This document shows, piece by piece, positions 32,181-40,656 of a DNA stretch of 64,000 bases. The notes under the pieces were generated by a model. That model made no database searches. It had not been told where the DNA came from and worked only from the letters and a program-made list of their open reading frames with translations. A program made the translations under genes and the position numbers. Numbering within the stretch: position 1 is the first letter of the stretch; the number at the start of each line of letters is the position of its first letter. This stretch comes from Oscillospiraceae bacterium (lineage in GTDB: Bacteria; Bacillota; Clostridia; Oscillospirales; Oscillospiraceae): assembly GCA_017395935.1 (NCBI GenBank), contig JAFQNL010000024.1:1-64000 (forward strand). Reading direction: 5' to 3'.

Positions 32181-33374
32181 ATGAAAACACTGATGATTTT
32201 GGGTGCCAGTTATTCGCAGATCCCCCTGATCCGGGCGGCGCAGCGGCTGGGTATCCGTACTGTGGCAGCCAGTATCCCCGGAGACTATCCCGGCTTTCAG
32301 GCTGCCGATGATTATGTCTATGCCAATATCGTGGATGCCGACGCTATTACCGAGGCAGCCCGTGCCGCTGGGGCAGATGGTATTGCCACCTGCTGTATGG
32401 ATACCGGTCTCTTCGCTCAGGGCACTGCCTGCAGCCGGCTTGGATTGATCGGTCCCTCCCATGAGGCAGTCCGCCTGTGTACCAATAAGAGCTTGATGAA
32501 GGAGGCTTTTGTAGCCCGGGGTGTTCAGACTGCCCGCTTCCGCAAGATTCATTCGGAAGCTGAGCTGGAGGCGGCCATGAGGGAACTGCCGTTTCCTCTG
32601 ATTCTCAAGGCTGTCGATCAGATGGGCAGCCGTGGAATCTATCGCTGCAATACGCCGGAAGAGGTCTGGGCCAACTATCCAAAGACCATGTCTTTTACTC
32701 AGAAAGACTACTGTCTGCTGGAAGAGTTTATTGAAGGTATCCTCTTCGGTGTGGAAGCTATGGTGAAGGACGGCAAGCCGGTCTTTATCCTGCCTGACGG
32801 CACCTCTGTTTTTCAAGGCTTTACCCCCACCCCCGTGGGACATTATGTGCCCGCCCCTGAGCTTGCTGACGTGACCGACCAGATCATTCAGCAGGTGGAG
32901 CTGGTCATTGATGCGCTGGGCTTTGATAACTGCCCCGTCAACTGTGACTTTATCCGCCGGGGGGACAAGGTCTATGTGGTGGAAGCCACCGCCCGGGCAG
33001 GCGCTACTTGCCTGGCCGAGTTGGTCGGTACTTATTACGGTGTGGATTACTATGAGCAGATTGTCCGCCTTGCTATGGGCCTGCCTCTGGACCCCAAACT
33101 GGGCGGGGAAGGGGAGCATACCCCCAATCTTTCTCATATTATGATCTCCCGTCAGAGCGGCCTGCTTACCGCACTGAACAATGACAACCCTCCGGCAGCG
33201 GACATTCTGGACCTTTCCTTCAATGTCAGCGTAGGAGACGAGATCCGCAGCTATACCAACGGCCGGGATCGTCTGGGTCAGATTATTATTAAGGGCAGCA
33301 GTCTGGAAGCCTGCCGGACCCGTCTGGCTCAAGTCCTGGAACTGATCACCATCGAAATCGCCCCTCAGAACTGA
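32181..33374 (+). CDS. ATP-grasp ligase of unknown substrate
   Basis: This 397-residue enzyme starts with a Rossmann-like pre-ATP-grasp domain (MKTLMILGASYSQIPLIRAA). An ATP-grasp domain follows from about residue 110: PFPLILKAVDQMGSRGIYR for phosphate/Lys contacts, YCLLEEFIEG, then NCDFIRRGDKVYVVEATARAG with the metal-binding acidic/Asn pattern. The C-terminal 100 residues complete the fold, as in CPSase/PurK-like and amino acid ligases. It forms an acyl phosphate and joins it to an amine, thiol or similar. It is the first gene of a cassette with a GT2 and two SMR-like proteins. SD GAGGAGGT precedes the ATG. Confidence 0.85.
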   Translation: MKTLMILGASYSQIPLIRAAQRLGIRTVAASIPGDYPGFQAADDYVYANIVDADAITEAARAAGADGIATCCMDTGLFAQGTACSRLGLIGPSHEAVRLCTNKSLMKEAFVARGVQTARFRKIHSEAELEAAMRELPFPLILKAVDQMGSRGIYRCNTPEEVWANYPKTMSFTQKDYCLLEEFIEGILFGVEAMVKDGKPVFILPDGTSVFQGFTPTPVGHYVPAPELADVTDQIIQQVELVIDALGFDNCPVNCDFIRRGDKVYVVEATARAGATCLAELVGTYYGVDYYEQIVRLAMGLPLDPKLGGEGEHTPNLSHIMISRQSGLLTALNNDNPPAADILDLSFNVSVGDEIRSYTNGRDRLGQIIIKGSSLEACRTRLAQVLELITIEIAPQN

Positions 33375-33401
33375 CGGGCCTGCCAAAAATGAGGAATTAT
33401 T

Positions 33402-34355
33402 ATGCTGGTTTCCATTGTTATTCCCTGCTACAACTCCGAAAAGACCATTGAGCGTGTCGTCGATCTCTGTGTAGAGGAGTTCGACAAGCTGGAAGGCTAC
33501 GAGTGCGAGTTCGTCCTCGTCAACGACTTTTCCAAGGACAAGACCTACGAGGCCATCTGCCGTGCCGCCGCCAAATATCCCTGCGTCAAGGGCATCAATC
33601 TGGCCAAAAACTTCGGCCAGCATAACGCTATTATGGCCGGCCTCAATCACGCTGAGGGCGATATGATCATCGGCATGGACGATGATCTCCAAACCCATCC
33701 CTCTCAGATCCCCATCCTGCTGGGCAAGATGGAGGAGGGCTTCGACGTGGTTTTCGGCGTTTATAAGAAGCGCAAGTTCGGCTTCTTCAAAAATCTGGTC
33801 AGCAAAATCTCCGGCTTTATCACTTGGCATCTGGTTGAGCGGCCCAAGGGCATTGAGGCTGGCAACTACTGGGTTATCCGGAAATATGTCCGTGACGAAG
33901 TCATCCAGTACAAGAGCTACAACCTCTACCTCTCCATGCTCTTTTTCCGCACTACCGGCAACGTGGGCAACGTGGAGATTGAGCACTTCAGCCGGGAGGA
34001 GGGTACCTCCAACTACACCTTCCGCAAAGCGTTCAAGGTCTTTATGGCCTTCATTAACTTTACCGTTCTGCCCCTCCGCCTTGCCACTATCCTGGGCTGC
34101 CTGTTCTCTGTCTGCGGACTGCTGGGCGCTGTGATCACTATTATCCAGAAACTGCTGGATCCTACCACTGTAGTCGGCTGGTCCTCCCTCATGTGCGTTA
34201 TGCTGGTCCTCTTTGGCTTTGCCTTCCTCATGCTGGGCATTATTGGCGAATATGTGGGCAAGCTGATTCTCAATGTCAATCGCACTCCCCAGTATGTCAT
34301 CCGAGAGACCGTCAACCTGTCTGAACAGACAGCGGACGGGTCCAAGGCCGACTGA
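33402..34355 (+). CDS. Polyprenyl-phosphate glycosyltransferase (GT2, ArnC/GtrB-like)
   Basis: This 317-residue enzyme has an N-terminal GT-A domain (LVSIVIPCYNSEKTI; acidic motif at D93-D95; NFGQHNAIMAGL; FSREEGTSNY) and two C-terminal spans near 218-242 and 262-285. This layout is that of ArnC, GtrB and DPMS-type enzymes, which move a sugar from a nucleotide to undecaprenyl phosphate on the inner membrane face. The two SMR-like genes downstream match the ArnE/F flippase pair, so the product is probably flipped outward. The sugar is unknown. GAGGA precedes the ATG. Confidence 0.92.
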   Translation: MLVSIVIPCYNSEKTIERVVDLCVEEFDKLEGYECEFVLVNDFSKDKTYEAICRAAAKYPCVKGINLAKNFGQHNAIMAGLNHAEGDMIIGMDDDLQTHPSQIPILLGKMEEGFDVVFGVYKKRKFGFFKNLVSKISGFITWHLVERPKGIEAGNYWVIRKYVRDEVIQYKSYNLYLSMLFFRTTGNVGNVEIEHFSREEGTSNYTFRKAFKVFMAFINFTVLPLRLATILGCLFSVCGLLGAVITIIQKLLDPTTVVGWSSLMCVMLVLFGFAFLMLGIIGEYVGKLILNVNRTPQYVIRETVNLSEQTADGSKAD

Positions 34356-34375
34356 AGGAGGAAGCAGACAGCACC

Positions 34376-34738
34376 ATGAGTCAAACACAGCAAAACAAAT
34401 ACCCTGTCAAGCTGATGATCGTACTCCATCTTGGCCTGATGATTTCCTCTCTCAGCGGCGTCTTCGCCAAGATGGCCGCTCAGGAAGCCCTGCTCTCCCT
34501 GCCGTTCTTCTTCTATTACGGCCTGGATCTGGTGGCTATGTTCCTCTACGCTATCATCTGGCAGCAGATTCTGAAGCGTATGCCGCTGACGGTGGCCTAT
34601 GCCAACCGTCCTGTCTCTCTGGTCTGGGGACTGATCTGGGGCGCCATGCTTTTCCGGGAGACGATCACCTGGAATATGCTCCTTGGCGCCGCTGTGATCT
34701 TTGTCGGCATCTACATTATGGTGACGAGCGATGAATAA
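34376..34738 (+). CDS. SMR/EamA-like membrane protein (ArnE/F-like)
   Basis: This 120-residue protein has four predicted spans. PLTVAYANRPVSLVWGLIWG and FRETITWNMLLGAAVIFVGIYI show the typical SMR/EamA C-terminal pattern. In the Arn pathway two such small proteins flip undecaprenyl-phosphate aminoarabinose. Gene order (GT2, SMR, SMR) supports a similar role. It overlaps the next gene by 8 bp. An AGGAGG lies 14 bp upstream of the ATG, which is long. Confidence 0.82.
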   Translation: MSQTQQNKYPVKLMIVLHLGLMISSLSGVFAKMAAQEALLSLPFFFYYGLDLVAMFLYAIIWQQILKRMPLTVAYANRPVSLVWGLIWGAMLFRETITWNMLLGAAVIFVGIYIMVTSDE

Positions 34739-35081
34739 TGCAACGATAGCGGTCTGTATCTATCTGGTCTCCATTTTGATCTCCGTGATCTCCCAGATTC
34801 TGCTGAAGGTCTCCGCGAACAAGACCTACTCCTCTCCCATTCGGGAGTATCTCAATCCCCATGTCATCTGCGCCTACGGTATGTTTTTCCTCTCCACCAT
34901 CCTGACCATGCTGGCGCTCAAGTACGTCCCGCTGTCGGCCGCTCCTGTTCTGGAGTCGCTGAGCTATATTCTGGTGGCCGTGCTGGGCTATCTGGTCCTC
35001 AAGGAGCGGTTTAACAAGAAAAAACTGCTGGGCATGGCAGTCATCCTGATCGGCGTCGCCATCTTCAACCTGAAACTGTAA
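34731..35081 (+). CDS. SMR/EamA-like membrane protein, partner of the preceding gene
   Basis: This 116-residue, four-span protein has LLKVSANKTYSSP near the first loop, LKYVPLSAAPVLESLSYIL and VLKERFNKKKLLGMAVILIG, the SMR/EamA end motif. It overlaps the first SMR-like gene by 8 bp, with GGTGA as SD, so the two are probably translationally coupled and act as a heterodimer. It is the last gene of the cassette. Confidence 0.83.
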   Translation: MNNATIAVCIYLVSILISVISQILLKVSANKTYSSPIREYLNPHVICAYGMFFLSTILTMLALKYVPLSAAPVLESLSYILVAVLGYLVLKERFNKKKLLGMAVILIGVAIFNLKL

Positions 35082-35089
35082 CAAAGGAA

Positions 35090-35126
35090 AACCCGGAAAT
35101 ACGGACAAATGTCGTACTTCCGGGTT
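35090..35126. terminator. Convergent terminator
   Basis: A 14-bp stem with one mismatch (35090-35103 with 35113-35126) is followed by AATTTTG on the plus strand. It separates the SMR gene from pncB. Confidence 0.75.
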
Positions 35127-35140
35127 AATTTTGTATTCAA

Positions 35141-36601
35141 TTAAAATACGTTGTGATTCTGACTCTCCATGAGCAGATTCTGCTTGATCCGCCAGAGCTG
35201 ATCGGACAGGTCCACATAGTAGATGTGGGGGTTATCAAAGCGCTTGACCTCGTCCCAGAGCAGCGCTACCTGCTGCTGGCAGTACTCCCTGACTTCCTTC
35301 AGAGAGGGGATCTTATAGACCAGCTGGCCGTTCTGGAAGATGGGAACCAGCATCTCCTTGGCGGTGAAGTTGTCAACGACCTTCCGCTTCCAGGTAGCTC
35401 TGGGGTCAAAGAGCTGGTAAGGCTTTCCGCTCTCGACTACCTCGTCATAGACGGTGAGTACGTCGGCAATGGATTCGCCGGAAGCGTTGTCAAAGAGACG
35501 GAAGACCCGCTTGAAGTGAGGATTGATGATCTTGACCGGATTCTCGCTGACCTTGATCTTGGGAATGATCTCGCCGTCATCAGACTCGACAGCTACCAGC
35601 TTGTACACGCCGCCGAAAACCGGAGCGCTCTTGGAGGTAATCAGCCGCTCGCCGACGCCGAAGCTGTCCAGCTCAGCGCCCTGATTGAGCAGATCACGAA
35701 TGAGATACTCGTCCAAAGAGTTGGAAGCCACAATCTTGCACTCGGTCAGACCGGCATCATCCAGCATCTTTCTGGCCTTCTTGGACAGGTAGGTCAAGTC
35801 ACCCGAGTCCAGCCGGATAGCGCACTTGGTAATGCCCTGAGGAAGCAGAACTTCCTTAAACGCCCGGATAGCGTTGGGTACGCCCGACTTAAGCACATTG
35901 TAGGTATCAACCAGCAGAGTTGCGTTGTGAGGGTAGATCTCACAGTACCGCTTAAACGCCTCGTACTCACTGGGGAACATCATGACCCAGGAGTGAGCCA
36001 TGGTGCCGGTGGCAGGCACGCCGTAGTCTCTGTCCGTCTGTGCGGTTGCCGAGGCATGGGCGCCGCCGATGTAGGCAGCCCGGGCACCCATAAGGGCGGC
36101 GGAAGCGCCGTGGGCCCGGCGGGCACCGAACTCCATGACCGTCCGGCCCTTGGCTGCCCGAACGATCCGGTTGGCCTTGGTGGCGATCAGCGACTGATGG
36201 TTAATCATCAGCAGCACATAAGTCTCAATAAACTGAGCCTCAATGGCGGGAGCTCGAATGGTCATGATGGGCTCCCGGGGGAAGATGGGGGTGCCTTCAG
36301 GCATGGCCCAGATATCGCCGGTAAAGCGGAATGTCCGCAGATAGTCCAGAAACTCCTCAGAGAACTGGTTCTTGCTCCGAAGGTAGGCGATGTCTTCCTC
36401 GGTAAACTTCAGGTCCTGAATATATTCAATGATCTGCTCCAGACCGGCGGCAATGGCATAGCCGCCGTTGTCAGGGGTGCTGCGGAAAAAAACATCAAAA
36501 TAGGTGATACGGTTCCGGACCTCAGGAGTCAGGAAATAGCCGTTGGCCATGGTCAGCTCATAAAAGTCGCATAGCATCGTATAGTTGGTACGACAATCCA
36601 T
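35141..36601 (-). CDS. pncB: Nicotinate phosphoribosyltransferase
   Basis: This 486-residue enzyme makes nicotinate mononucleotide from nicotinate and PRPP in NAD salvage. TMLCDFYELTMANGYF is at the start; FGARRAHGASAALMGARAAY and MAHSWVMMFPSEYEAF form the active-site region; IRLDSGDLTYLSKKAR and GVGERLITSK bind phosphoribose. The ATG at 36601 is chosen because GGAG lies 8 bp upstream and the protein then begins as in homologues; the open frame continues upstream without homology. It is a single gene with a clear promoter. Confidence 0.96.
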   Translation of the reverse strand: MDCRTNYTMLCDFYELTMANGYFLTPEVRNRITYFDVFFRSTPDNGGYAIAAGLEQIIEYIQDLKFTEEDIAYLRSKNQFSEEFLDYLRTFRFTGDIWAMPEGTPIFPREPIMTIRAPAIEAQFIETYVLLMINHQSLIATKANRIVRAAKGRTVMEFGARRAHGASAALMGARAAYIGGAHASATAQTDRDYGVPATGTMAHSWVMMFPSEYEAFKRYCEIYPHNATLLVDTYNVLKSGVPNAIRAFKEVLLPQGITKCAIRLDSGDLTYLSKKARKMLDDAGLTECKIVASNSLDEYLIRDLLNQGAELDSFGVGERLITSKSAPVFGGVYKLVAVESDDGEIIPKIKVSENPVKIINPHFKRVFRLFDNASGESIADVLTVYDEVVESGKPYQLFDPRATWKRKVVDNFTAKEMLVPIFQNGQLVYKIPSLKEVREYCQQQVALLWDEVKRFDNPHIYYVDLSDQLWRIKQNLLMESQNHNVF

Positions 36602-36653
36602 AGCAAAATCTCCATTTCTGTCATTGGTATCAAAGGTGTCTTGACATCTACAT

Positions 36654-36682
36654 ATTATATGCTTCGTATCCGATGTTTGCAA
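36654..36682 (-). promoter_or_regulatory. Promoter of pncB
   Basis: On the minus strand, TTGCAA (36682-36677), 17 bp, TATAAT (36659-36654), about 50 bp upstream of the ATG. Confidence 0.8.
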
Positions 36683-36804
36683 GAGAAAGGGGAAAACTTT
36701 ACAATTTCCGGATAAATGACCGGTATGGATGAAAATAGAGGTATCATTTTGGTGAATAATCTGATATGATATACTTAGCATATTATGTGAAAGAGGAAGA
36801 GAGA

Positions 36805-37626
36805 ATGAGTCTGTTTCGCTGCCCGATCTGCGCCGCCCCCCTCCGCCGTGAGGACAGGAGCTATCGCTGTCAGAAGGGCCATAGCTATGACCGGGCCAAA
36901 GAGGGCTATGTCCATCTGCTCCCTGCCAATAAAAAGCATTCCAAGAACCCCGGAGATGACAAGGGAATGGCTGCTGCCAGAAATCGCTTTCTTTCCGGGG
37001 ACTGGTATCTCTGCCTCCGCCGGACGCTGGAAAGCCTGGCAGCAGAGACGCCCGGACAGCGCCTGACTCTGCTGGACTCCGGCTGCGGCGAGGGCTACTA
37101 TACGCAGGGCATGGCACGGGCGCTGAAAGAGCAGGGGAGAACGGCTGCCGTCTGCGGCGTGGATTTGTCCAAAACCTCAGTTCGCTATGCCGCCAAGCGG
37201 CTGCCGGAAGGGGAGTTCGCCGTCGCCTCGGTTTACCATCTCCCCATCGGAACTGACAGCATTGATCTGCTGGTCAACTGCTTCTCCCCGTTGGCACTGG
37301 AGGAATTTTCCCGGGTGCTGAAAAAGGGAGGTCACTTTCTCTACGTAGTCCCTGGCCCCCGGCATCTCTGGGAGATGAAAGAGGTGCTCTACGAACAACC
37401 CTATCCTAATGAGGAACTGTCTCCCGACTATCCCGGCTTCGAGCGGCTGAAGGTGGTCAAGGTGGAAGAAAAAATCACCCTTCCTGACAGTCAGACTATA
37501 ATGGACCTGTTCCAGATGACCCCCTATTACTGGAAAACTCCCGCCTCCGGGACGGCCAGACTGGCCAAACTGGAGCAGCTGGATCTGACGATTTCCTTTG
37601 CTGTTCATGTCTACCGGCGGCTCTGA
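36805..37626 (+). CDS. 23S rRNA (guanine-N1)-methyltransferase, RlmA family
   Basis: This 273-residue SAM enzyme has an N-terminal zinc site (C6, C9, C22, H26 in CPIC and RCQKGHSYD) and a class I methyltransferase core (LLDSGCGEGYY, VCGVDLSKTSVRYAAK, LVNCFSPLALEEFSRVLKKGG). This is the RlmA layout, which methylates G745 or G748 of 23S rRNA; which base is modified cannot be read off. The ATG at 36805 follows AAGAGGA; an open stretch upstream lacks an SD. An extended TG-A-TATGAT -10 lies at 36765-36770. Confidence 0.9.
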   Translation: MSLFRCPICAAPLRREDRSYRCQKGHSYDRAKEGYVHLLPANKKHSKNPGDDKGMAAARNRFLSGDWYLCLRRTLESLAAETPGQRLTLLDSGCGEGYYTQGMARALKEQGRTAAVCGVDLSKTSVRYAAKRLPEGEFAVASVYHLPIGTDSIDLLVNCFSPLALEEFSRVLKKGGHFLYVVPGPRHLWEMKEVLYEQPYPNEELSPDYPGFERLKVVKVEEKITLPDSQTIMDLFQMTPYYWKTPASGTARLAKLEQLDLTISFAVHVYRRL

Positions 37627-37675
37627 CAGTGCCGGTATGAGCGATCTGATCTGATCTGATACGAGGTGAACTATC

Positions 37676-38944
37676 GTGGCTTATCGCCCCTTAGCGGATG
37701 AAATACGTCCCCTATCTCTGGATGAGGTAGTGGGTCAGCGTCATATTCTTGGCCCCAATGGCGTTCTGCGCCGGATTATCGAGGGGGGAAATGTCCCCAA
37801 TATGGTCTTTTACGGCCCCTCCGGCACGGGAAAGACCACCGTTGCCAATATTATTGCCAAACGGACCGACCGAACCCTTCACCGGCTCAATGCCACGACT
37901 GCCTCCATCAGTGATATCCGCGAGGTGATTGCCGACGTGGATACACTTATGGCGCCCAACGGCGTGCTGCTCTATCTGGACGAGATTCAGTATTTCAATA
38001 AGAAGCAGCAGCAGTCTCTGCTGGAATTCATGGAAAACGGTAAGATTACCGTCATTGCCTCTACCACGGAGAATCCCTATTTCTGCGTTTTCAACGCCGT
38101 GCTCTCCCGTTCTACCGTCTTCGAGTTCAAGACGGTGGAGGCTGAGGAGCTCAAGCCCGCCATCCTCCGGGCCATCTCCATTATGGAGCAGCGTATGGGT
38201 TGGAAGGCGGTACTGGAGCCGGGCGTACTGGACGCGCTGGCCTCCTCCTGCGGTGGTGATGTGCGCAAGGGAATCAGCAGTGTAGAGCTGCTCTTTTCTG
38301 CCGGCCGGCCGGAAAATGGTCAGGTCACATTCACGATGGAAGATGCCGCCATCCTCGGCCAGCGCTCTGCCATGCGCTACGATCGGGATGGTGACAGTCA
38401 TTATGATATTCTCTCCGCCCTGCAGAAATCTATTCGCGGTTCCGACCCCAATGCCGGCCTTCACTATCTTGCCCGGCTGCTGGAGGCGGGAGATCTGATC
38501 TCAGCCTGCCGCCGTCTGATGGTTATCGCCTGTGAGGATGTAGGCCTTGCCTACCCTCAGATTATCCCCATTGTCAAGAGCTGTGTAGACGCGGCCAATA
38601 TGCTGGGCCTTCCTGAGGCCCGGATCCCTCTGGGGGATGCCGTTGTGCTTATGGCAACGGCGCCCAAATCCAATACCGGCATCTCCGGCATCGACGCTGC
38701 GATGCGTGATATCCGCGCCGGTAACTACGGCCCTATTCCGGCACATCTGATGGACAGCCATTATTCCGGGGCAAAAAAACTGGGCAGAGGACTGACCTAT
38801 CAGTTCCCCCACGACTATCCAAACCACTACGTCCCCCAGCAGTATCTCCCCGACAAGCTGAAGGACGCCGTCTACTACCAGTACGGGGAGAATAAGACCG
38901 AGCAGGCCGCAAAAGCCTACTGGGATCGGATCAAGGGGAGATAA
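37676..38944 (+). CDS. rarA: Replication-associated recombination protein A
   Basis: This 422-residue AAA+ ATPase acts at stalled replication forks. Walker A is GPSGTGKTT, Walker B LYLDEIQYF, sensor 1 IASTTENPYF, and the C-terminal tetramerisation/MgsA domain contains DPNAGLHYLARLLEAGDL and YPNHYVPQQYLPD. The start is GTG at 37676 with GAGGTGA upstream. It begins 49 bp after the methyltransferase gene; the spacer carries three tandem GATCT units. Confidence 0.96.
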   Translation: MAYRPLADEIRPLSLDEVVGQRHILGPNGVLRRIIEGGNVPNMVFYGPSGTGKTTVANIIAKRTDRTLHRLNATTASISDIREVIADVDTLMAPNGVLLYLDEIQYFNKKQQQSLLEFMENGKITVIASTTENPYFCVFNAVLSRSTVFEFKTVEAEELKPAILRAISIMEQRMGWKAVLEPGVLDALASSCGGDVRKGISSVELLFSAGRPENGQVTFTMEDAAILGQRSAMRYDRDGDSHYDILSALQKSIRGSDPNAGLHYLARLLEAGDLISACRRLMVIACEDVGLAYPQIIPIVKSCVDAANMLGLPEARIPLGDAVVLMATAPKSNTGISGIDAAMRDIRAGNYGPIPAHLMDSHYSGAKKLGRGLTYQFPHDYPNHYVPQQYLPDKLKDAVYYQYGENKTEQAAKAYWDRIKGR

Positions 38945-38947
38945 TTC

Positions 38948-39514
38948 ATGGAACGGATCATAATCGGCAACGGGATCTCCTTCATCGCTGCCATCTTTAT
39001 GGTCATCAGCTGCTGCATCAATGACCAGAAAAAAGCATATTTCTGCCAGATGATGAACTGTGCCATCGCCTGTGTGGCAGCTGTCTTTTTTGCCTCCTGG
39101 GCCGGGCTTTCCACCCTGATCATCTCCACCGTACGTAACTATCTGGTCATGAAGGGGAAGTATACCAAAAAGCTCATGTACATCTTTACCCCTCTGGTTT
39201 TGGTGGTTGGCCTTCTGGTCAATAACCGGGGTATAGTAGGCATGCTGCCTCCTCTGGCCACTGTCCAGCTCTCTCTGTGCAACTATTACGCCAGAGACCT
39301 GCTGTCGATCAAACTGAGCTTCTTTGTCAATAATCTGGTCTGGGCCCTCTATGGCTTTCTGATCTATGATTTCTCCTCCGGACTTTCTGACAGTATTATC
39401 TGTATTACCGGTCTTGTCTCCCTCCTGCGTCTGGTACGGGAACTCAAGCAGCAGGGCGATGCCTGCGGCAGAACGGTCTGGGAAATGGCACGATGGGAGG
39501 GAACGGAAGAATGA
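38948..39514 (+). CDS. YgjV-family inner membrane protein
   Basis: The 188-residue protein has about six predicted spans and the YgjV-type sequence (GNGISFIAAIFMVISCCINDQ, STVRNYLVMKGKY, LVWALYGFLIYDFSSGLSD). The function of the family is unknown. The ATG is 3 bp after the rarA stop, and its end overlaps the next gene by 4 bp, so it is part of a run from rlmA to comEC. SD GGGGAGA precedes it. Confidence 0.85.
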   Translation: MERIIIGNGISFIAAIFMVISCCINDQKKAYFCQMMNCAIACVAAVFFASWAGLSTLIISTVRNYLVMKGKYTKKLMYIFTPLVLVVGLLVNNRGIVGMLPPLATVQLSLCNYYARDLLSIKLSFFVNNLVWALYGFLIYDFSSGLSDSIICITGLVSLLRLVRELKQQGDACGRTVWEMARWEGTEE

Positions 39515-40395
39515 TGGAACTCAATCAGCGGCTGCTCCAGCTTTATGGCCAAGTACAGCGGATCCAGCGGATTGCCGATCAGCTGGAGATCCACAATCTG
39601 GAGCGGGACGAACTGGAGGTTCGGATCCGGGAACTGGAATTGTTGGACAGCCGCCGGCAGACCGCCCTTCAGAATCTGCAGATCATGGGCCCCACCTCTT
39701 TCCTCTACCGTCTGACAGGAAGACTGGACGATAAAATGGCTGAGGCAAAAAAACAGGCCGATGAAGCCCGCCACCGCTACCAGCAGGTGCAGGGAGAAAT
39801 GGACGCGCTCTCCTTCCGAATCATGGCACTGGAGGAAGAGCAGAAGATGCTGGCCAATAGTCTGCGCAAGTATGAAGACGCTCTGCAGGAGAAAAAGAAT
39901 CTGGTCTACAAGCAGGGCGGGACTCGGGCCCGAGAACTGCGGCGCAGGGAAGGAGAGGTCTATCGTACCAAGCAGCAGCAGCGAGAGATCAATGAAGCGC
40001 TCCGGGCCGGCCGGAAGGCGGGAAGGATGACAGATGCCATCCTTCGTCGGCTTTCCGGTTCCTCTGAGGACAGCCAGAACCAGCCCATGGCGGTGGAACT
40101 GGAGGAACTCAAGCGGGATCTCCGCCGCTTTCAGGCTGAGCTGGTAGACGTGGATGCCGTCCGTGAGCTTCGTCTCCAGATTGACAGCCTCCTGCGCTAT
40201 GCTAACGACTTCTTCGGGGATGACTTCTCCAAGTGGGCTGCCCAGCACGAGGTGGCAGACGGAAAGGCCCGGATCAATAATGCCCGTACCCAGATCGTCC
40301 GGGTACTGGACCATTTGGAGTCCGGTCTTGAATCTGTTCAGGAGCAGGAAGTCACCCTCTCTCAGGAGCTGGAAGAATGGCTGGTATCTCTCTGA
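39511..40395 (+). CDS. Coiled-coil protein of unknown function
   Basis: This 294-residue, charged, almost wholly helical protein has no signal peptide or membrane span. Two long heptad regions (about 1-60 and 70-145) are separated by a short LQIMGPTSFLYRLTGR segment, followed by a middle linker and a C-terminal helix set (DFFGDDFSKWAAQHEV, then a final coiled coil). The ATG overlaps the preceding stop (ATGA), implying coupled translation with the YgjV-like protein. A scaffold or chromosome/division-linked role is possible, but nothing specific supports it. Confidence 0.8.
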   Translation: MMELNQRLLQLYGQVQRIQRIADQLEIHNLERDELEVRIRELELLDSRRQTALQNLQIMGPTSFLYRLTGRLDDKMAEAKKQADEARHRYQQVQGEMDALSFRIMALEEEQKMLANSLRKYEDALQEKKNLVYKQGGTRARELRRREGEVYRTKQQQREINEALRAGRKAGRMTDAILRRLSGSSEDSQNQPMAVELEELKRDLRRFQAELVDVDAVRELRLQIDSLLRYANDFFGDDFSKWAAQHEVADGKARINNARTQIVRVLDHLESGLESVQEQEVTLSQELEEWLVSL

Positions 40396-40463
40396 AAGAG
40401 AGACTTGACAAAAGGGAATTAGCGTGTTAGCGTAATAAAGTAAAGACAGAAGGAGGATCCTCC

Positions 40464-40652
40464 ATGGATATCCAGGTCAAAGATATTCTTCTGATGAAAA
40501 AGGCCCATCCCTGCGGCGGCAGGGAGTGGGATGTACTGCGGATCGGAATGGACTTCCGTCTGCGCTGCCGCAACTGTGGCCGGGAGATGATGATCCCCCG
40601 CAGCAAGGCAGAGAAAGCGATCAAATCTATTGTCCGACAAACCGAGGAATGA
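40464..40652 (+). CDS. DUF951 small zinc-ribbon-like protein
   Basis: This 62-residue protein matches DUF951 over its full length: MDIQVKDILLMKKAHPCGG, then FRLRCRNCGREMMIPRSK. Cys17, Cys35 and Cys38 suggest a metal site, with His15 a possible fourth ligand. Function is unknown. The start follows AAGGAGG, and the SD lies in the perfect palindrome GGAGGATCCTCC (40452-40463) directly before the ATG. A TTGACA at 40405-40410 has only TAGCGT 17 bp on, so promoter identity is uncertain; two TTAGCG units lie at 40419 and 40427. Confidence 0.92.
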   Translation: MDIQVKDILLMKKAHPCGGREWDVLRIGMDFRLRCRNCGREMMIPRSKAEKAIKSIVRQTEE

Positions 40653-40656
40653 GACG

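Noticed and set aside
37644..37661. Short tandem repeat of GATCT units before rarA
   Set aside because: Only three units and within 50 bp of the start. It does not overlap a promoter element and is too short to call functional.
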